Origin: DASQUK01 sp046723645
Lineage (GTDB): Bacteria > Actinomycetota > Acidimicrobiia > Acidimicrobiales > VFJN01
DNA length: 43,529 nt
Assembly: GCA_046723645.1 (NCBI GenBank)
Contig: JBKOUY010000041.1
Span: 1-43,529 of the forward strand
Reading direction: 5' to 3'
Under the pieces are notes generated by a model. The model did no database searches. It worked only from the letters and a program-made list of their open reading frames with translations, and had not been told where the DNA came from. Both the position numbers and the translations under genes were made by a program. This document shows positions 33,554 to 42,100 of the stretch, piece after piece; position 1 is the first letter of the stretch, and each line of letters starts with the position of its first letter.

Positions 33554-34786
33554 CTGGGCGACGACACCACGCTGAGCAGCGAGGCCAACTCGCCGGAGGC
33601 CACGACGGCCGACGCGGCCGAGGCGGCGGCGGGCGCGGTCCCGGCCGCGTCGGTCATCGAGTTCGACCACGTGACAAAGCGCTTCGGCGACTTCGTCGCC
33701 GTCGACGACGCGTGCTTCGACATCGCTGCGGGCGAGTTCTTCTCCTTGCTCGGCCCGTCCGGCTGCGGCAAGACGACCACCCTGCGGATGATCGCCGGCT
33801 TCGAGGAGACGACCGAGGGCGCGGTCCGGCTCGAGGGCACCGACGTCTCCCGCACCCCGCCGTACAGGCGCAACGTCAACACCGTCTTCCAGCACTACGC
33901 GCTGTTTCCGCACATGACGGTGTCGGAGAACGTGGCCTTCGGGCCGCGCAGCCGCAAGCTGTCGAAGGCCGAGACCGCCAAGCGGGTCGAGGAGATGCTG
34001 GCGGTGGTCCGCCTCGACGACTTCGCCCGGCGGAAGCCGGCGCAGCTGTCCGGCGGCCAGCAGCAACGGGTCGCGCTGGCGCGTGCCCTGGTCAACTACC
34101 CGAGCGCCCTGCTCCTCGACGAGCCGCTTGGCGCCCTCGACCTCAAGCTGCGCCAGGTCATGCAGTTCGAGCTCAAGCGGATCCAGCGGGAAGTCGGCAT
34201 CACCTTCGTCTACGTGACGCACGACCAGGAAGAGGCGCTCACGATGAGCGACCGCATCGCGGTCATGAACGGCGGGCGGATCGAGCAGATCGGCACCCCC
34301 GTTGACATCTACGCCCGCCCGGCGAGCGTGTTCGTCGCGGGGTTCATCGGCCAGGCCAACCTGTGGCCCTGCCGGGTCGTCGGCGCCGCGCCCCCCACCG
34401 CCGACGGGTCCCCGGCCTTCGACGTCGAGGCGCTCGGCACCACGATGGCGTCGGCCTGCGGCGACGTCCGCATCGAGATCGGCAGCACCGCGACGCTGAT
34501 GGTCAGGCCGGAGCGCGTGCGCATCACGACGGACGAGCCGGCCGGCGTCGGGGCGGTCCGGTCGACGGTGACCGACCTCACGTTCCAGGGACCGCTGGTA
34601 CGGCTCCTGCTGGCGGCGGGCGAGGACTCTGCGATCGTCGCCCAGCTCGGCCACGAGGTCGACCTGCCGCTCCTCCGCCCCGGCGACGAGGTGTGGGCGA
34701 GCTGGCCCCCCGATGCGTCGCTGGTGCTGCCCGCCGCCGAGATCCCCACGGCCGAGGACCTGGAGGAGCTGTTGGACGGCACCTGA
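33554..34786 (+). CDS. potA: polyamine ABC transporter ATP-binding protein, probable CTG start
   Basis: ATPase of a putrescine/spermidine importer. Counting from CTG 33554: SVIEFDHVTKRFGDFVAVDD (first strand), Walker A GPSGCGKTT (67-75), signature LSGGQQQRVALARAL (near 165), Walker B LLLDEPLGALD (near 187), switch VTHDQEEALTMSD, and a C-terminal TOBE domain. In this frame a TAA ends at 33535, and no ATG, GTG or TTG occurs until 33671, which lies inside the first strand and would truncate the fold. AAGGGGGGG (33539-33547) sits 6 bases before the CTG, so CTG initiation with an Ala/Glu-rich 32-residue leader is the best model; a sequencing error in the G-run is the alternative. Confidence 0.9.
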   Translation: MGDDTTLSSEANSPEATTADAAEAAAGAVPAASVIEFDHVTKRFGDFVAVDDACFDIAAGEFFSLLGPSGCGKTTTLRMIAGFEETTEGAVRLEGTDVSRTPPYRRNVNTVFQHYALFPHMTVSENVAFGPRSRKLSKAETAKRVEEMLAVVRLDDFARRKPAQLSGGQQQRVALARALVNYPSALLLDEPLGALDLKLRQVMQFELKRIQREVGITFVYVTHDQEEALTMSDRIAVMNGGRIEQIGTPVDIYARPASVFVAGFIGQANLWPCRVVGAAPPTADGSPAFDVEALGTTMASACGDVRIEIGSTATLMVRPERVRITTDEPAGVGAVRSTVTDLTFQGPLVRLLLAAGEDSAIVAQLGHEVDLPLLRPGDEVWASWPPDASLVLPAAEIPTAEDLEELLDGT

Positions 34787-34862
34787 CCGCCGTTCCGCCG
34801 TCCCCCGGTGCCGATGCCACCAAACCACTACCGCCATAACCGCCGCACACGGAGGAGTCACC

Positions 34863-36071
34863 ATGGCTGGGAGCAAGAGACCACGACCACGTCCGGATGA
34901 TCCGTTCGTCCAGTTCGCCGCCCTGCGGGCCACTCGACGCCGCTTCCTGGGGCGGGGCGCCGTCACCGTCGCAGGCATCGCACTGGTGCCGCCGTGGCTC
35001 GCAGCCGCCTGCGGTGGCGACGATGACGACGACACCAACGCCGCCACCGGTGGCGGCACGACCGACAGCTCCAGCGACACGCTGCGTGTCTCCAACTGGC
35101 CGCTCTACATCGCCGAGGGTTTCGTCGACCAGTTCCAGGATGCTTCCGGGCTGAGGGTCGACTACAAGGAGGACTTCAACGACAACGAGGAATGGTTCGC
35201 CAAGGTCAGGGACCCCCTCGACCAGGGCCAGGACATCGGCGCCGACCTGGTGGTGCCCACCGACTACATGGCCGCCCGCCTGATCCAGCTGGACTGGCTG
35301 AACCCGCTCAACGACGACAACATCCCCAACAAGTCCAACCTGCGGCCCGACCTGCTCGATGCCGCGATCGACCCGGGGCGCCGCTACACCCTGCCGTACA
35401 TGTCGGGGCTGGTCGGGCTGGGGTACAACCGCCGCCTCGCCGGCCGGGAGATCACGAGCGTGGACGACCTGTGGGATCCCGCGTTCAAGGGCCGGGTGTC
35501 GTTGTTCTCGGACAAGCAGGACGCCCTCGGCATGGTCATGCTCGCCCAGGGCGACGATCCGTCCGACCCGAGCACCGAGGCGGTCCAGAAGGCGGCCGAC
35601 AAGGTGGCCGAGGAAAAAGCCAAGGGCCAGATCCGGCGGTTCACGGGCAACGACTACATCGACGACCTGGCGGCCGGGAACCTGGTCATCGCCCAGGCGT
35701 ACTCGGGCGACGTGGTGCAGCTCCAGGCCGACGACCCCGACCTCGACTTCATCGTGCCCGAGGCCGGCGGCACCACCTTCGTCGACGTGATGGTCATTCC
35801 CGTGACGACCCGTAACCAGCTCGGCGCCGAGGAGTGGATGAACTATGTCTACGACCGCGCCAACTACGCCCAGCTCGTCAACGAGGTGCAATACGTGCCC
35901 GTGCTGAGCGACATGACCGACGAGCTGGCCAAGCTCGACCCCGACGTGGCCAACAATCCGCTGATCAACCCGCCGGAGGACGTGATTGCCCGGCTCTCCT
36001 CGTGGCCGGCGCTCACCGACGAGCAGGACGGCGAGTACACCACCATCTACGCGGAGATCACGGGAGAGTAG
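34863..36071 (+). CDS. potD: polyamine-binding lipoprotein of the ABC transporter, Tat-exported
   Basis: 402 residues. The N-terminus has a twin-arginine motif (TRRRFLGRG, 24-32), a hydrophobic stretch and a lipobox ending in C50 (PWLAAACGG), so the mature protein is a Tat-exported lipoprotein held on the outer face of the membrane. After an Asp/Thr-rich linker comes the PotD/PotF fold: LRVSNWPLYIAEGFVDQF, VVPTDYMAARLIQLDWL, LPYMSGLVGLGYNRR and YSGDVVQLQADDPDLDF. The ATG has GGAGGAG upstream. Binds putrescine or spermidine and hands it to PotB/PotC. Confidence 0.92.
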   Translation: MAGSKRPRPRPDDPFVQFAALRATRRRFLGRGAVTVAGIALVPPWLAAACGGDDDDDTNAATGGGTTDSSSDTLRVSNWPLYIAEGFVDQFQDASGLRVDYKEDFNDNEEWFAKVRDPLDQGQDIGADLVVPTDYMAARLIQLDWLNPLNDDNIPNKSNLRPDLLDAAIDPGRRYTLPYMSGLVGLGYNRRLAGREITSVDDLWDPAFKGRVSLFSDKQDALGMVMLAQGDDPSDPSTEAVQKAADKVAEEKAKGQIRRFTGNDYIDDLAAGNLVIAQAYSGDVVQLQADDPDLDFIVPEAGGTTFVDVMVIPVTTRNQLGAEEWMNYVYDRANYAQLVNEVQYVPVLSDMTDELAKLDPDVANNPLINPPEDVIARLSSWPALTDEQDGEYTTIYAEITGE

Positions 36072-36073
36072 CT

Positions 36074-36949
36074 GTGGCGGGGGCGGCCACCAGCGGGCGC
36101 CGGCGCAGCCGCGTGGCGCCGTACCTGCTGGTGGCGCCCGCCCTCGCCTACCTCGTGGTCTTCTTCGTGGTGCCGATCTGGTCGCTGTTCCGCACGTCGC
36201 TGTCGAGCAACGCCGGCTCGGTGTTCCTCCCCGAACTCAAGTTCACCTGGGAGTGGTCCAACTACGGGGATGCGCTCAGCGACTTTCGCCACCAGATCGT
36301 CCGCTCGTTCTGGTACGCAGCCGTGGCGACGCTGGTGTGCCTGGTGATGGCGTATCCGCTCGCCTACGTCATCGCCTTCAAGTCCGGCCGCTACAAGAAC
36401 CTGCTGCTCGGACTCGTGATCCTGCCGTTCTTCGTCACCTTCCTGGTGCGGACCCTGGCCTGGAAGACGATCCTCGCCGACGACGGCTGGGTGGTCGACG
36501 CGCTCGACACCGTGGGGCTCCTGCCCCGCGAGGGCCGCCTGCTCAGCACCAGCTGGGCCGTGATCGGCGGGCTCATCTACAACTTCGTGCCGTTCATGGT
36601 GCTCCCCCTGTACGTGAGCCTGGAGAAGATCGACCCCGCCCTGCTCGAGGCCGCCCGCGACCTCTACTCCAGCAGCTGGCGGGCCTTCCGCCGGGTGGTG
36701 CTGCCGCTCTCCATGCCCGGCCTGCTGGCGGGAAGCCTGCTCGTGTTCATCCCGGCGAGCGGCGACTTCATCAACGCGGACTACCTGGGCAGCACGCAGA
36801 CCCGGATGATCGGCAACGTCGTCCAGCAGCAGTTCCTCGTCGTCAAGGACTATCCCGCGGCGGCGGCGCTGAGCTTCCTGCTGATGGCCATCATCCTGGT
36901 GGCGGTCCTCGCCTACACGTGGGCCCTCGGCACTGAGGACCTGGTCTGA
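36074..36949 (+). CDS. potB: polyamine ABC transporter permease, PotB type
   Basis: 291 residues from the GTG at 36074, two bases after the potD stop. Six membrane helices starting at about residue 14 (APYLLVAPALAYLVVFFVVP). The EAA loop that contacts the ATPase reads EAARDLYSSSWRAFRRVVLP, in which the usual glycine after EAAxDL is replaced by tyrosine. FIPASGDFINADYLGSTQT is typical of PotB. The stop overlaps the potC start (TGATG). Confidence 0.92.
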   Translation: MAGAATSGRRRSRVAPYLLVAPALAYLVVFFVVPIWSLFRTSLSSNAGSVFLPELKFTWEWSNYGDALSDFRHQIVRSFWYAAVATLVCLVMAYPLAYVIAFKSGRYKNLLLGLVILPFFVTFLVRTLAWKTILADDGWVVDALDTVGLLPREGRLLSTSWAVIGGLIYNFVPFMVLPLYVSLEKIDPALLEAARDLYSSSWRAFRRVVLPLSMPGLLAGSLLVFIPASGDFINADYLGSTQTRMIGNVVQQQFLVVKDYPAAAALSFLLMAIILVAVLAYTWALGTEDLV

Positions 36950-37815
36950 TGGCCGCGCCCACTATCGAGGCCCGTCCCGCCGGCGACGTCGCACGCGTGC
37001 CCCCTGCGGCCGCCCGTCGCCGGGGCCGACCCGGCCGGCTCGGCGACCTCGTCCTGCGGCTGGTCGCCGGACTGGTGCTGGTCTACCTGTTCATCCCCAT
37101 CGCGGTGATCATCGCCTTCTCGTTCAACGACCCGGCGGGGAAGTTCAACCTCACCTGGAAGGGCTTCACACTCGACAACTGGGCGGACCCGTTCCGCTAC
37201 TCCCAGCTCACGGACGCACTCTGGACCAGCCTGCAGGTGGCGGCGCTGTCGACCGCGGTGTCGATCGTGCTGGGCACCCTGGTGGCGGTCGCGCTCGTGC
37301 GCCAGCGCTTTTCCGGCGACAAGCTCGTCGAGACGTTCCTGGTGCTGCCGCTCACGGCCCCCGAGGTCGTGATGGGCGCCTCGCTGCTCACGCTGTTCCT
37401 CGACCTCGGGTGGAACCGGGGATTCGGCACCATCGTGATCGCCCACATCGGCTTCGAGGTCAGCTTCGTGGCGCTCACGGTGCGGGCGCGGGTGCGCGGC
37501 CTCGACTGGACGCTCGAGGACGCGGCGATGGACCTGGGGGCGCCGCCGCTGCGCACCTTCCTGCGGGTCACGCTGCCGATGATCGTTCCGGGGATCGTGG
37601 CCGCCGCCATGCTGTCGTTCGCGCTGTCGCTCGACGACTTCATCATCACGTTCTTCAACAGCGGCTCGACCGTGACCTACCCCCTGTACGTCAACGCCGC
37701 CACCAAGGCCTCGCTGCCGCCGCAGATCAACGTCCTGGCCACGACGATCCTGCTCGTGAGCCTGCTGCTGATCGGCCTGGTCACGCTCTGGCAGCGCCGG
37801 CGCCTCACGACCTGA
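36949..37815 (+). CDS. potC: polyamine ABC transporter permease, PotC type
   Basis: 288 residues, about six membrane helices; the first 40 residues are an Arg/Pro/Ala-rich cytoplasmic extension. Family marks are IAFSFNDPAGKFNLTWKGFT in the first outer loop, the EAA loop EDAAMDLGAPPLRTFLRVTL with its glycine intact, and SFALSLDDFIITFFNSGSTV. Pairs with PotB to form the channel. A 49-base gap with a good ribosome site leads to spuC. Confidence 0.93.
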   Translation: MAAPTIEARPAGDVARVPPAAARRRGRPGRLGDLVLRLVAGLVLVYLFIPIAVIIAFSFNDPAGKFNLTWKGFTLDNWADPFRYSQLTDALWTSLQVAALSTAVSIVLGTLVAVALVRQRFSGDKLVETFLVLPLTAPEVVMGASLLTLFLDLGWNRGFGTIVIAHIGFEVSFVALTVRARVRGLDWTLEDAAMDLGAPPLRTFLRVTLPMIVPGIVAAAMLSFALSLDDFIITFFNSGSTVTYPLYVNAATKASLPPQINVLATTILLVSLLLIGLVTLWQRRRLTT

Positions 37816-37864
37816 CCACCTGACCGCCCCGACGACCCACCCCGCCCACCAAGGAGCATCCGTC

Positions 37865-39238
37865 GTGATCCAGTCCCCCGATGATCTCCAACGACTCGCC
37901 CGCGAGCACCTCTGGGGCCACTTCTCGCGTCTGACGCCCGGCGTCGACGGCGTCACCGTCATCGAGCGTGGCGAGGGGTGCTACGTGTGGGACCACCGCG
38001 GCAAGCGCTACCTGGACGGGCTGGCGGGGCTGTTCACCGTGCAGGCCGGGCACGGCCGCACGGAGCTGGCGCAGGCGGCGTCGAAGCAGGCGAGCGAGCT
38101 GGCCTACTTCCCGATCTGGACGTACGCCCACCCCACCGCCATCGAGCTGGCCGCGCGGCTGGCGCAGCTCGCGCCCGGCAACCTCAACCGGACGTTCTTC
38201 ACCAGCGGGGGCAGCGAGGCCGTGGAGTCGGCCTGGAAGCTGGCCCGCCAGTACTTCAAGGCGATCGGCCAGCCCCAGCGCACGAAGGTGATCGCCCGCG
38301 ACCTCGCGTACCACGGCACGACCATGGGCGCGCTGTCGATCACCGGGCTGGCGGCGTACCGCACGCCGTTCGAGCCGCTGGTGCCGGGGACGTTTCACGT
38401 CGCCAACACCAACCGCTACCGCTGCCGCTTCTGCGCCTCCGCGCCCGCCTGCACGCTGGCCTGCGCCGACGACATCGAGGTCGCCATCGAGCGCGAGGAT
38501 CCGGCAACGGTGGCCGCCGTCTACCTCGAGCCCGTGCAGAACGCGGGCGGCTGCTTCACCCCCGACCCGGCGTACTTCGCGCGGGTGCGTGAGATCTGCG
38601 ACCGGCACGGGGTCCTGCTCGTGTCCGACGAGGTCATCTGCGCGTTCGGCCGGCTCGGCGCCATGTTCGGCGCCGAGCGTCTCGGGTACCAGCCCGACAT
38701 GATCACGATGGCCAAGGGGCTCACGTCGGGCTACTCGCCGCTCGGCGGCGTGATGGTCGGTGACCACATCGCCGAGCCGTTCCTCGAGCCCGGCGCCTCG
38801 TTCCTCCACGGGATCACGTTCGGCGGCCATCCGGTGAGCTGCGCGGTCGCGCTGGCCAACCTCGACGTGTTCGAGTCGGAGGACCTCGTCGGCCGCGTGC
38901 GCGGCTACGAGGCCGAGTTCCGCTCGGCGCTGGAATCGCTCGCCGACCTGCCGATCGTTGGCGAGATCCGCGGAATGGGGTACTTCTACGGCATCGAGCT
39001 CGTGAAGGACCAGGGCACGAAGGAGTCGTTCGACGACGACGAGTCGGAGCGGCTGCTCCGCGGCGTCCTGACCCCCAAGCTCCTGGAGCTCGGCCTCATC
39101 TGTCGCGCCGACGACCGGGGCGACCCCGTCATCCAGCTGTCGCCGCCGCTGGTCGCCGGCCCGGACCAGTTCGACGAGATCGTGGCGGCCATCCGCAACG
39201 CCCTGGTGGAGGGCATGAGCGCGGTCGTGCGCCGATGA
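37865..39238 (+). CDS. spuC: putrescine:pyruvate aminotransferase-like (class III)
   Basis: 457 residues from the GTG at 37865 with AAGGAG 8 bases upstream. Class III motifs are FFTSGGSEAVESAWKLARQY, LVSDEVICAFGRLG with the cofactor aspartate, and the PLP lysine K284 in TMAKGLTSGYSPLGG. A Cys cluster (RCRFCASAPACTLACADD) lies in the middle, as in several members of this subgroup. SpuC transfers the amino group of putrescine to pyruvate, giving 4-aminobutanal and alanine. The transporter genes before it, alanine dehydrogenase after it and patD opposite all support that substrate, although beta-alanine or other amines remain possible. Confidence 0.85.
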   Translation: MIQSPDDLQRLAREHLWGHFSRLTPGVDGVTVIERGEGCYVWDHRGKRYLDGLAGLFTVQAGHGRTELAQAASKQASELAYFPIWTYAHPTAIELAARLAQLAPGNLNRTFFTSGGSEAVESAWKLARQYFKAIGQPQRTKVIARDLAYHGTTMGALSITGLAAYRTPFEPLVPGTFHVANTNRYRCRFCASAPACTLACADDIEVAIEREDPATVAAVYLEPVQNAGGCFTPDPAYFARVREICDRHGVLLVSDEVICAFGRLGAMFGAERLGYQPDMITMAKGLTSGYSPLGGVMVGDHIAEPFLEPGASFLHGITFGGHPVSCAVALANLDVFESEDLVGRVRGYEAEFRSALESLADLPIVGEIRGMGYFYGIELVKDQGTKESFDDDESERLLRGVLTPKLLELGLICRADDRGDPVIQLSPPLVAGPDQFDEIVAAIRNALVEGMSAVVRR

Positions 39239-40362
39239 CGCTGGTTGTCGGGGTCCCCACCGAGATCAAGGAGGACGAGGCCCGGATCGCCATCACGCCC
39301 GACGGCGTGCGCGAGCTGAACGCGCACGGCATCGACGTCCTCGTCCAGTCCGGAGCCGGCGCGGGTTCGAGCCTCGACGACGACACCTTCCGGCGGGCGG
39401 GGGCCGAGGTCGTGGCGGAGGCCGCCGAGCTGTGGGAGCGCGCGGAGCTGATCTGCAAGGTGAAGGAGCCGCAGCCCAGCGAGTTCGAGTACCTCCGCAA
39501 GGAACAGGCGATCTTCACCTACCTGCACCTCGCCGCCTATCCGGCCGTGGCCGACGCCCTGCTGGAGCACGGCGTCACGAGCATCGCCTACGAGACCGTG
39601 CAGTTGCCGTCGGGCGACCTGCCGCTTCTGGCCCCCATGAGCGAGGTGGCCGGCAGGATGTCGGTGCAGATCGGGGCCCACTTCCTCGAGCGCCCCCACG
39701 GGGGCCGGGGGCTGCTGCTGGGCGGGGCCCCGGGCGTGCGTCCCGCGCGCGTGGTCGTGCTGGGCGCGGGCAACGTGGGCTGGAACGCAGCCTGGATGGC
39801 GGCGGGCCTGGAGGCCGAGGTCGACCTGCTCGACAAGAACATCGACCGCTTGCGCCACGTCGACCAGATCCAGATGGGGAGGATCACCACGCTGGCCTCG
39901 AACCGGGGCCAGGTCGAGCGGGTGGTCTGCGAGGCGGACCTGGTGATCGGCGCCGTGCTCGTCGCCGGCGGCCGCGCCCCGATCGTCGTGACCGAGGACA
40001 TGGTGCGGTCGATGAAGCCGGGCTCCGTCGTGGTCGACATCGCGATCGATCAGGGCGGCTGCGTGGAGACGTCGCACGAGACGACGCATTCCGAGCCCAC
40101 GTTCGAGCGCCACGGGGTCCTGCACTACGCGGTCGGCAACGTGCCGGGCGCCGTGCCCCACACGTCGACCTACGCGCTCACCAACGTCACGCTGCCCTAC
40201 ATCGTCGAGCTGGCCCGTCAGGGGGTCGCCGAGGCGGTGCGGGAGGACGCACCCCTGGCCCTCGGCGTGAACACCGTGATGGGCCACCTCGTCAACCCCG
40301 CGGTGGCCGAGGCCTTGGGTCGGCCGCCGGTCGACCTCGAGTCGGTCCTGGCCGAGTCGTGA
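39235..40362 (+). CDS. ald: alanine dehydrogenase
   Basis: NAD-dependent oxidative deamination of L-alanine to pyruvate and ammonia. 375 residues, normal length. Active-site residues are K75 in ICKVKEPQ and H98 in FTYLHLAAYP; the NAD fold has VVVLGAGNVGWNAAWMAAGL and ends strand 2 in VDLLDKN. KPGSVVVDIAIDQGGCVETS is diagnostic. Coupled to spuC by an ATGA overlap and to the Lrp gene by a GTGA overlap. In this operon it would recycle the alanine made by SpuC to pyruvate. Confidence 0.95.
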   Translation: MTLVVGVPTEIKEDEARIAITPDGVRELNAHGIDVLVQSGAGAGSSLDDDTFRRAGAEVVAEAAELWERAELICKVKEPQPSEFEYLRKEQAIFTYLHLAAYPAVADALLEHGVTSIAYETVQLPSGDLPLLAPMSEVAGRMSVQIGAHFLERPHGGRGLLLGGAPGVRPARVVVLGAGNVGWNAAWMAAGLEAEVDLLDKNIDRLRHVDQIQMGRITTLASNRGQVERVVCEADLVIGAVLVAGGRAPIVVTEDMVRSMKPGSVVVDIAIDQGGCVETSHETTHSEPTFERHGVLHYAVGNVPGAVPHTSTYALTNVTLPYIVELARQGVAEAVREDAPLALGVNTVMGHLVNPAVAEALGRPPVDLESVLAES

Positions 40363-40823
40363 ACGACAAGCCGCCGGTCGTCCTCGACGACATCGACAAG
40401 GCGATCATCCGGGAGCTGCAGCTCGACGGCCGCACGCCCTACGCCAAGCTCGGCCCGGCGGTGGGTTTGTCGCAGGCGGCGGTGCGCCAGCGCGTCCAGC
40501 GCCTGATCGAGAACGGCGTCATGCAGGTGGTGGCGGTGACCGACCCGCTCATGCTCGGTTTCAAGCTCGAGGCTCTGATCGGCGTCAAGGTCGACGGTGA
40601 CCTGCGGGCGGTGGCGTCGAAGCTGGCGGAGGTCGACAACGTCGACTACGTCGTCGTCACCACGGGTCGCTTCGACCTCGTGGTCGAGGTCGTGTGCCGC
40701 GACCACGAGGAGCTGCTCCACCTCATCAACGACGTGGTCCGAGCCGTCCCCGGGGTCCGGGCCACCGAGACGTTCACGTACCTGCACCTCGAGAAGCAGA
40801 CGTACTCCTGGGGGACCGGCTAG
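40359..40823 (+). CDS. Lrp/AsnC family transcriptional regulator
   Basis: 154 residues from the GTG at 40359. The N-terminal winged helix-turn-helix reads LDDIDKAIIRELQLDGRTPY, then LGPAVGLSQAAVRQRVQRLIENG; the C-terminal half is the RAM ligand domain (LIGVKVDGDLRAVASKLAEV, VVVTTGRFDLVVEVVCRDHE). Lrp-type proteins adjacent to alanine dehydrogenase often activate it in response to alanine. Here it could sense alanine formed by SpuC and control the whole polyamine operon. Last gene of the operon; its stop lies in a CTAGCGCGCGCTAG palindrome. Confidence 0.92.
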   Translation: MNDKPPVVLDDIDKAIIRELQLDGRTPYAKLGPAVGLSQAAVRQRVQRLIENGVMQVVAVTDPLMLGFKLEALIGVKVDGDLRAVASKLAEVDNVDYVVVTTGRFDLVVEVVCRDHEELLHLINDVVRAVPGVRATETFTYLHLEKQTYSWGTG

Positions 40824-40829
40824 CGCGCG

Positions 40830-41434
40830 CTAGCGCCGACCGCTCGAGACGGCGGCGTTGACGCCGGCCCAGAAGTCCTGGACCAGGGGTGACGGTGCTG
40901 GCGACGTGGCCTGGCGTTGGGTGAACAGGATGCCGGTGACGCCGGTCCCCGGGTTGGACCGCCACGTCGTACCGATGCCACCGTCCCAACCGATGCCGTA
41001 GGGGAGGGGCTGGTTCGACGAGCCGGTGGCGGGCACCGCCAGGCCGAGGCCCCATCCCCCGTGTTGGCCGAGGAACAGGGTCGTAGCACTCGCCGGTCGG
41101 CCAGCTCAGGGACCAGGTCGTCGATCGGGTCGCCGAGGCCGAGGAGGCCCTCTTCGACCAGCGACATCGCGGCGGTTGCCGTTATCGGCTTGGTGAGCGA
41201 CGCGATCCGGAAGATGGCGTCGCGTGCCAAGGGGGTGTCGTCGGCGATGGACGCCGTGCCGATGCCGTCCACGTGGACGTCGGCGCCCGAGGCCACGAGG
41301 GTGACGAACCCCGGCAGGCGGCCGGCGGCGACATGTGCCGCCATCGAATCGTGCAGGCGCCCGAGGCCGGTCCTCGAAAGCTGGTTGGCGGCGGGTTCGT
41401 TGCTGGTCGGCAGGGTCGGCTCCCAGGTCGGCAC
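40830..41434 (-). pseudogene. serine hydrolase (class C beta-lactamase family), internally deleted
   Basis: The first 115 or so codons from 41434 encode a normal N-terminus: LGRLHDSMAAHVAAGRLPGF, then the catalytic Ser-x-x-Lys in FRIASLTKPITATAAMSLVE, ending DLVPELADRRVLR near 41083. The next frame resumes as LFLGQHGGWGLGLAV and continues PYGIGWDGGIGTTWRSNPGT, then ILFTQRQATSPAP, the C-terminus of the same family. About 200 central residues, including the Tyr-x-Asn motif region, are missing, and the two parts are in different frames. The gene cannot make an active enzyme. Confidence 0.8.
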
Positions 41435-41495
41435 CCACTGGCGGTCCGCCGAGCACCGGCGCGCGGGCCAGGGATCGGGGCCGGTGGCGCGGACG

Positions 41496-42002
41496 TCACT
41501 GAGACGTCAGGAGCAGCTCCAGCACGACGACGTCGAGCCAGCGGCCGAACTTGCGGCCCACCTCGCGTTCGGTGCCGACGATCTCGAACCCCGCGGCCTC
41601 GTGGAGGCGGACGGAGGCGGCGTGGTCGCCGACGACGCGGGCGAACACCGCGTGGAACCCGTGGGCGGTGGCGACCGCCAGCAGCTCGGCCAGCAGCGCC
41701 CGACCGATGCCGCGCCCGCGGTGGTCGCGGTGCACGTACACGGAGTCCTCGACGCTGGTTGCGTACGCCGGCCGCTTCCCCCAGGGCGACAACGACGCGA
41801 ACCCCACGACCCCGGCGGCCTCGTCCTCGGCCACGAGCACGGCGTGGGCGCCGCTCCGGGCGGACAGCCACTCACGCTGCTCCTCGATCGACCGCGGGAC
41901 GAGATCGAAGGTGACGGTCGAGGTGGTCACCTCGGTGTTGTAGATCTGCCGAGTGGCCTCGGCGTCCTCGGGCCGCGCCAAACGGATCGTCAGCCGGGGC
42001 AC
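41496..42002 (-). CDS. GNAT acetyltransferase (phosphinothricin acetyltransferase-like)
   Basis: 168 residues from the GTG at 42002; the frame is open to 42041, but that part overlaps a repeat element. It starts VPRLTIRLARPEDAEATRQI, and contains TFDLVPRSIEEQREWL, WGKRPAYATSVEDSVYVHRD and the acetyl-CoA loop HRGRGIGRALLAELL, followed by VVGDHAASVRLHEAAGFE. This order is that of the Pat/Bar-like GNAT subgroup, whose substrates include phosphinothricin, methionine sulfoximine and other amino acid analogues. The true substrate is unknown. Confidence 0.88.
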   Translation of the reverse strand: MPRLTIRLARPEDAEATRQIYNTEVTTSTVTFDLVPRSIEEQREWLSARSGAHAVLVAEDEAAGVVGFASLSPWGKRPAYATSVEDSVYVHRDHRGRGIGRALLAELLAVATAHGFHAVFARVVGDHAASVRLHEAAGFEIVGTEREVGRKFGRWLDVVVLELLLTSQ

Positions 42003-42024
42003 TGGGTTCCGCGATCCAGGGCAC

Positions 42025-42089
42025 GAGGTCATCGGTTCCATTGGCGGAACCTATTGCCTCGTCCCCGACGTGGCGGAACCGGTTACCTC
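42025..42089. repeat. inverted plus tandem repeat element, related to the one before nuoN
   Basis: An inverted copy (CGAGGTCATCGGTTCC, 42024-42039) is followed by two direct copies, TGGCGGAACC-TATTG-CCTCG (42042-42061) and TGGCGGAACC-GGTTA-CCTCG (42071-42090), 29 bases apart. The ATTGCCTC core and the 29-base spacing are shared with 10389-10483. It fills the gap between the GNAT gene and the next gene upstream. Confidence 0.55.
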
Positions 42090-42100
42090 GCCTCGCCTGG

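Noticed and set aside
33671..33673. GTG 33671 as start of PotA
   Set aside because: It would remove the conserved first beta strand (SVIEFDHV) of the ATPase domain, and it has no ribosome site.
40820..40833. CTAGCGCGCGCTAG palindrome as an operator
   Set aside because: It is formed by the stop codons of two convergent genes; no sign of a regulator site.
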